Positions 58,194-64,000 of a stretch of 64,000 nt of DNA are shown here, piece after piece. The position numbers were made by a program, and so were the translations under genes. The first letter of the stretch is position 1; every line of letters begins with the position of its first letter. This DNA comes from Ramazzottius varieornatus. Its lineage: Eukaryota; Tardigrada; Eutardigrada; Parachela; Ramazzottiidae. Location of the stretch: contig BDGG01000002.1 in assembly GCA_001949185.1 (NCBI GenBank), forward strand, positions 7,902,772 to 7,966,771, given 5' to 3'. The notes below the pieces were generated by a model, which was not told the DNA's origin, made no database searches, and saw only the letters and a list, made by a program, of their open reading frames with translations.

Positions 58194-60923
58194 TTAGGAT
58201 TGTATTTTTTGACTGAAGGTACTGAGAATGTCCTTCGACTTTGGGTATTTTGCTTGAACAGAATTCCAGTCGACCGCTTGAGCATTGATATTGTGGGCAA
58301 CCTGAGCGAAAAGGCACCAAAAATTACATGGTATTTTCCATGGTATGCTGTACCATGAAGCGAAGGAAGTGGTTAGTTTCAGCACCCTGGTTTCAGAATA
58401 ATTGCGCACCTGTGTACTGACATCAGAGAAGTTTGCCAAGGCACCAAGCAGATGCTGGACTGCCGTATCTGTCAGGGGAGGTCCCGGCTGAGTCAGCAAC
58501 TTTAGCAGCGTTGCGCTGATTTGCTCGGCCAGCTGGTCCGTGATTTCCGGGATGGACAAGTTATAGGCCAGCTTGATGGCGGCCTCTTGCACCTCCTTCA
58601 TCCCTTGTTTTCCTAAACTCCAAGTACAGAAGTGCGCGACCGTGTCAACGTTCGACGTCTTCTCGACGACGTCCTCTAAACTCCATTCAGTCTCGTCGCT
58701 CAACCAGCTAAACCCGGAAGTGGTGCTGCACGCGTTACACATCATCTTGATAGCTTCCAGCAGCTCTTCCGAGTCGGGACTTCGCTGTCTTCCTGGGATA
58801 AAATATAACCAGTGAAGTTGTTCATGGAGAAAAGATCGAGTGTATTTATTTACCGAGCATGATCAAGTATTCCAAGATGGGATGTTCGGGACAGAACCGA
58901 AGCACGTTGATAGCGGAAGATGACTGCAGGAGGTACTGCAGCATCTTGACCGACAAGATCTTAATGTTGCTTTTCAGCTCCTCACTGACCAAGATGTCGC
59001 CTGAAACACAGAACGGTCTGTTCTTGGCATAATTACCTTCTGTTGTGGTTTAGACACACTTGAAGTTTGGTACTTACTCAGAAAAGTAAAATGGTTCTTC
59101 GACATGCTGAGCAACGCATTGTTCTCGGACGTCGTAGCGAACTCGAAGATTTCGTCCAGCAGTTCGGCGTCTTCCGCAGGCATCATGGTGCCCAAACCTC
59201 GTTGAAGTTGAGCATACACCTCAGTAATCTGGAAAGCAGAGGATCACAATACCGGAAATTAAAGTGGTGGCGCCACCAGTTTATACTGTATGACAGGGAG
59301 AACCTCGCGAACTGTGAAACGGTAAGAATTTCTTACATCGGATGTGGGAAACACCAAGGGTTTCTTGGCCTCTCCCCGAGGTGGTGGGGGTGATGACAGC
59401 ATGTCATCTTCGCTGTCACTAGTGTCAGCATCCCGCGGCAGTCGGGGAGTGGCCCGCGGTAGTGGCGCGTTGACAGCGGCTTGGGCCGCGGCCATCAGCT
59501 CTTCCTCCTCGGCATCATATGCGGCACTCCGGGCTGAACTTGTTGATCCTGTAACGTATCACAGAGTTCATGAGACTTCTTGGTCGGGAAGATCGTAAGA
59601 AGAAATTTGTAATACACGGGTGTTATCCCATTTCTAAGTTCGAGTACCATACAAGCAGTTAGGGGTTCCGGGACGGTAGGTTTTCACACGTTGTTTCGCG
59701 ATTTTATGTAAACGATTTATGTACAACAGTGAAAAAAAGGCATGCTTGATGTTTAGTTCAAATTTCACGGGGGTAAGACAAAAAGCACTGTGACCGACGT
59801 GGGTCAAACCGGTTAGACAATACTCTGGAATATTCACCAAGAATGGTGGATCGTGCGTTTAGGCGATCTGTACGAAAAGAACTCGTAAAATGGTACTATG
59901 TTCACAGATTAGTGGTAGGAGGAAGCTGTGGGTTAACATGGTGTTAGTCTAGATCAGGCAGATGCGTCTGGTTGGAAGGGTTATGCGAGGATGGGCCACG
60001 GTTGGACGGGGGTGCATTTGGTGCCTCACCGAACTCTCGTGATGGATCAGTTCCCACGGGCGTGGCCGTTGCGGAGTTTGCTGCTTGGTCCAGCAGTAGC
60101 CGAATCTGCTGTCCCAGTGGTCTGGAACAGAAACTTAGGAAGATAGAAGTGGGTGACGGGAAGGCCGATGTGAGGGAAGAGAGCTTACGTTGATAACAGT
60201 TCGGATGGAAGGTCCGTGATGTACGAAGGGATGCTTTTCCCCGTGAGAAACTGAGCCATTTCGTTGGAGAAGGTGTTGCAGTTGTGATCCAACAGATGGT
60301 AACGGCTTCCTCTGAACACGAGCGAGATAAATGACAGCCAAGAAAACAAAATACAGTTATCCAACAAGAACCCACTTGAACGTTGTCATCGCCATCCCGT
60401 TCATCCAGTCTAAAAATAGCTCAAATGGGATGCCTGTCAAACCTAGATCCACAACTGTATCCGGAGGTCCCATCTGAAGCGTTCCCTGAAAAAGAAGATG
60501 TGCAAAGCTAAGATTGCCCAGATTGAATATTGCATGAATACCCAGATCTCCGGGAAGACTACGCCGTAACGAACGTAGATAACTTAACTATGGCAAGCCA
60601 TACGGCGGGTACGTAAGCGCGTCAACTGGCACAGCAGAGCGCACCATTAAACCTCATCGTGGCTACGCACGATGATCTCATCAGTACTTACTGGTGGACA
60701 GTTCTCGATCCCCATTCCTCCATAAAAATATTCCTTGTTGTAAGCTACGACTCCCGTGTGCCATACTCCGTCCAGATGCTTACCTGTTAAAAGGCGAAAC
60801 ATGAGACAGCGGGCGAGCGGAGCAAATGGGAGCTGAGTAATTACCTAGCCACATCTGCGACAGCGCACGCGCCATTCCTTTCGACAAGTCATATATGTAA
60901 AGCTTCACCGGAGTCTCAGCCAT
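58194..60923 (-). CDS. DESI1: DESI1-type PPPDE isopeptidase, probably spliced to a PUL domain
   Basis: The N-terminal half is a PPPDE cysteine peptidase of the desumoylating/deubiquitinating DESI1 type. Start 60923 ([20 protein letters not shown]). Catalytic His lies in GVWHTGVV and Cys in [29 protein letters not shown] and [12 protein letters not shown] follow. Reading on gives a stop at 59944. However, a strong donor GTGAGG at 60029 joins in phase to an acceptor at 59549 (REF to [17 protein letters not shown]). Later exons encode an armadillo-like PUL region: [63 protein letters not shown] and the end FSQKIQS at 58194. PUL domains bind Cdc48/p97. If the splice is wrong, these are two genes: DESI1 (59944-60923) and a PUL protein (58194 to about 59590). 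Confidence 0.8.
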
Positions 60924-61391
60924 TTCACTGTGATCCTTAAGAAGCAGTCGGTCCAAAGATCGGGATTGACAGATGGGCAAGAATCGACGAGAAGGAGGAA
61001 GACCACGCGAACGAAAAACAGGAACGAAAACTTTAATTTCCGTCGTATCGCTGTAGTACTGTACCTCGTACCTCTGGCTTGACCGTACTTGGTCAGTGCC
61101 CAAATCACTAAGCTTATCAGTGCCATGATACGGTGGTAAAGTACACTGGTGTACGCCGTACGGTGCTGCGCCTTCGCGGCACAAGTTTGATTGTTGGATT
61201 GTCCCAGTCCAGCTGTCCATCTGACTTGGCGCGGTCAGGCTGAGAAAAAAGTTGGAAACTGCGCCACCCAACCTCAGCAGCCAGAAAAACTCTCCCCTCT
61301 TGAAAAATCGGTTGTCCTGTTTATCGTTTTTTCTTCCCGCTCCAGAAAAACCATCAGGTGTATTCCTCTCTAGAACCCAGAGCTCGTTCGG
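60924..61391. other. Divergent intergenic region
   Basis: This short spacer between the DESI1 start and the H3-like gene could act as a shared promoter. No TATA motif or repeat was recognised. Confidence 0.35.
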
Positions 61392-61922
61392 ATGTTCTCA
61401 GTGCTCGCGCGTGATACCGGAAAGGTAAGTTCATTCTGTCTATGGTTCAAAGGTTGGTTGAATGTGAAGAGGACGCAAAGATGTATTTGAGGATTGGGAA
61501 AACATTCAAAGTTGTTGGAATAAATTTTCCCGCTCAGTTCCAGCTAACCCTTTTGCTTTGTCTAGATGGCCCAAGAAGTCCCTCAGCAAAACGCAGCGCT
61601 TCCGGAACTTATGATCAATCCTATACGCTTTCAGCGATTGGTGAGAGAGATCACAGAACAGTATGGAGAATTTTGCTTTCAAAGCACCGCAGTGCACCTT
61701 TTACAGGTATCCAGAGTTCTAGAAAGACTAGCGAGCTGACACACGGGCTACGTTAATCAAATGTGACTCTCGGTATCGTTGCAGACTGCGTCGGAGGATT
61801 ATGTCAAGGAAGTCTACCAAGAAGGAGCGGCTAACTGCGAGGCTGCAGGCCGAGACACTCTTCAGCCACAAGACATGGCAGTACGGCGTTCGGTCCTACA
61901 TTTCTACCTCGCCGATGTCTGA
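61392..61922 (+). CDS. Divergent histone H3-like protein with truncated tail, three exons
   Basis: A nuclear histone-fold protein is predicted. Exons 61392-61424 (MFSVLARDTGK), 61566-61706 and 61785-61922 join in phase, giving 103 residues (92 if ATG 61566 is the start). LPELMINPIRFQRLVREITE matches H3 alpha-N and alpha-1 (ELLIRKLPFQRLVREI). FCFQSTAVHLLQTASEDYV matches alpha-2 (LRFQSSAVMALQEASEAYL). QPQDMAVRRSVL matches the H3 alpha-3 start (MPKDIQLARRI). The usual modifiable N-terminal tail (ARTKQTARKS-like) is absent and replaced by MAQEVPQQNAA. The loop between alpha-1 and alpha-2 is one residue shorter than in H3, unlike typical CENP-A where it is longer. Introns inside the histone fold argue against a replication-type H3. 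Function is unknown. Confidence 0.72.
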
Positions 61923-62843
61923 TGGAGCTCTTTCGTGATGCACGTTGTTCGTCTTTTGTAGGCTGGCGTCCAGCGAGTGTCACAGGGATGAGATACGAAC
62001 TTGGATTCTGGTGAAATGAACGACAGCGGATGATAAACATTCCCTGCGGACGATTAGTTTCTCCGCGATCTTGCTGAATCTCTGATTTTCTATTGACGGA
62101 TCAATGAGCTCTTATTCCTAATGGATTTTTTACCGACTGAGTAAGTGACCAACACGGTGTTGTGCTCGGTGTGAGAATAAAGGACTGCGTTTTCCTTTTC
62201 GACGGATATTTTCTGACGTATGAGGCTTCCTTGTCGATAGTGGAATGCCACCCGTAAACTCACCGTAAACTGTTATCCGTTTTACACGTCTCGTGATCTC
62301 ACTCGAGCCTCTAGTTTGATATGAGTTTGATTGTCAAAGTCAATATACAGTCGATCACGGGAGAAGAATCGCGCTCGAAACGGAAGGCGGAAGTAATGAA
62401 CTGCGAATTTGAAACAGAATTTCCAAGTGACTTTCTAGATTTTCTCAGGTGCTGTAGTAGTTACGCACGGCTTTTGTTTGAATGTAATTAGACAATGGAA
62501 TAAGCGAGGGCTGGCAATTCAATCACACAACTGTGTTTGGCACGGCACGGCACGGCAGCAGTGCGAAGCTTCCTCCTTGCGTTCGATCTTCTACTCCGTC
62601 AAGTCCCTCAAGAACTTTCCACATCGGCCGACATCTTCCAGTCCTTTTCTAAATCTCAAAACACTGCGTCACTCACATAACTTCGCCCGAAAGTATCTTC
62701 CAACAGCTGTTTACGAAGAGCGAGCTCTTTGACTCTTCCGCTGAGCGAACTGCACTGCGTTCAGACGAACTCTTCGGCGCTGCGCTCTTTTCGTCTATAA
62801 CGGTATAAGTTACGTGATCAAGAAAATGATGTACGAAATAGTT
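61923..62843. other. Spacer without a supported gene
   Basis: A plus-strand frame at 62478-62732 is Ser-rich without splice or family support. I call nothing here. Confidence 0.4.
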
Positions 62844-64000
62844 TACCACTGGCTCTCCAAATGAATACCTTCAACGGGGAGCTTCTCTATCCATCGACTA
62901 GCAATTTTGAACGGAATCTGTAAGGCTCGGACCACAACGTGGAGCTACAAAAGAGCTCAGATTACTGCCGAATTCGATACAACTTCAAGCGAAACTAGCA
63001 CTTCTGCCATGTGCACGATCTCTCAAGCATAACTTACCGAAGCGAAAACGAAATAGAATGTCATGATGGTTGGCAAAAGGAACACGAAGACCATCATGAT
63101 AAGCGAGCCGACGAAAAGTTGATCCACCGAACTGCTGACATGGTCCACTCGTTCCCGAAGTGGATTCCACTTTTTGCCGCGGAAGAAACGACCGAGAGAT
63201 ACCAGCCCACGCAGCTGTATGTTGAACAACCTGCAACAGAGACGCTACAGAATGGCTATTACCAGACGCGTAAAAAATAAACGGGGAGAGTACCTGGCCA
63301 TGTAGATGTAAAAACAGTGGACGTGGACGGTGAACAAGGAAATGCAGTCCGCTATCAGCGCCGAATGAAACGACACTCCTAGAAGCCCGAAAGAGCACAG
63401 CAGCGAATCGTGTCCTTCCAAAAAGCTTGTGAGATATACAATGTACACTGCAATGTAAGTAAAGTTAAGCCTGTTGCGCTTTCACGAAACCAAACGTCCA
63501 GTGATCACCGCAAATAGCTACTTCCGGTCGAAACTTACTGGACCAACAGACACGCTTGACGTCACGGTGACAAAAAACGTCATCGTCCACTTCGACGATT
63601 TTCATCCTCTAAGAACAGTCTTTCAGAAAAACTGTCCTTAAAGACTCTCTCACTGCGCTTCGCAATTATAACCATGCTTCGTCTTCCCGGTGCACAAAAC
63701 GTACTTTGCCACAGGGAAATATGATGTTTGAAGAACGCTCCCAACGTGTGAGCTAACTCCTTGTTGAGTTTTAGACCGGCAGGATTATTCATCAGCCAGT
63801 CGATCACTCCAGTCAGGTTGAACACTCCACTCTGCGGAAGAAACCAAGGGAAATTCTGACTTGTCCCCGTTTGTGCATGTGCGCGGAAATAGTACTACCT
63901 TACCCGCAACATCTGAAGGCACGAGCCCAGAAGATTATTGCAATGGATACCACCGTCTTGCATGATCCACGAAACCAAACACCTCCCCAGGACCAGATCG
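62844..64000 (-). CDS. PIGQ: PIG-Q (GPI1), C-terminal part; gene runs off the window
   Basis: This is a subunit of the ER enzyme complex that transfers N-acetylglucosamine to phosphatidylinositol, the first step of GPI-anchor synthesis. The 5' exons lie beyond the window end. Visible exons encode WIMQDGGIHCNNLLGS, GVIDWLMNNPAGLKLNKELA, HTLGAFFKHHISLWQ, LGVSFHSALIADCISLFTVH, CFYIYMARY and SLGRFFRGKKWNPLRERVD then DQLFVGSLI. Membrane segments (MMVFVFLLPTIMTFYFVF) follow. The last exon (from about 62944) has VVRALQIPFKIASRWIEKLP and ends LESQW with TAA at 62844. GLKLN, FRGKKWN and the H/CFY block are strongly conserved in animal PIGQ. Confidence 0.9.

Noticed and set aside
61392-61922. Calling the H3-like gene CENP-A
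   Set aside because: Loop 1 is one residue shorter than in H3, whereas CENP-A usually has a longer loop 1. No other centromeric mark can be read from sequence.

Overview
This is nuclear DNA of a small invertebrate animal. Genes are split by many short introns (often 45-250 bp) with GT..AG ends, and the proteins are metazoan: a Shaw-type potassium channel, a P2X receptor, a vesicular monoamine transporter, a chitin-binding mucin and a receptor tyrosine kinase. Chitin-binding and Gly/His-rich cuticle-like proteins point to an ecdysozoan. A P2X receptor, which flies and nematodes lack but tardigrades are known to have, makes a tardigrade my best guess. That is inference, because no rRNA or species marker is present.

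Layout. 0-8 kb: a small acidic hypothetical gene, a secreted Cys-rich protein and EMC1. 8-15 kb: a terminal-inverted-repeat element lying between EMC1 and a divergent tandem-MADF protein gene, then a chitin-binding mucin and a 2.4-kb gene-poor stretch. 15-20 kb: Shaw channel. 20-22 kb: two small TATA-driven glycine-rich genes. 22-30 kb: SLC2-type sugar transporter, SLC22-type organic ion transporter and GTP cyclohydrolase I. 30-37 kb: a repeat-rich island holding a hAT-like MITE, a fold-back element, the second copy of a Gly/His-rich gene, and a 2.1-kb element with long inverted repeats that encloses a multi-exon gene. 37-50 kb: a small membrane protein, P2X, a SLC25A42-like carrier, SRP19, a CALML4-like protein and VMAT. 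50-54 kb: mostly gene-poor, ending with NDUFA2. 55-64 kb: a receptor kinase with a peptidoglycan-recognition ectodomain, a DESI1-type isopeptidase spliced to a PUL domain, a divergent short histone H3, and the 3' part of PIGQ.

Most genes are unrelated housekeeping or neuronal genes in mixed orientation; there is no operon logic. GCH1 (tetrahydrobiopterin synthesis), VMAT and an organic cation-type transporter share a loose monoamine theme, probably by chance.

The strongest unusual observation is the gene at 55.2-57.9 kb. It joins a peptidoglycan-recognition-protein fold without amidase zinc ligands, one transmembrane helix and a complete split-type tyrosine kinase in one reading frame across phase-matched introns. 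The second is a family of about 85-bp palindromic hairpins, roughly 21 copies plus fragments, scattered through introns and spacers and often in tandem pairs. All gene models come from reading by eye: exon joins were checked for phase where stated, and no database search was possible.
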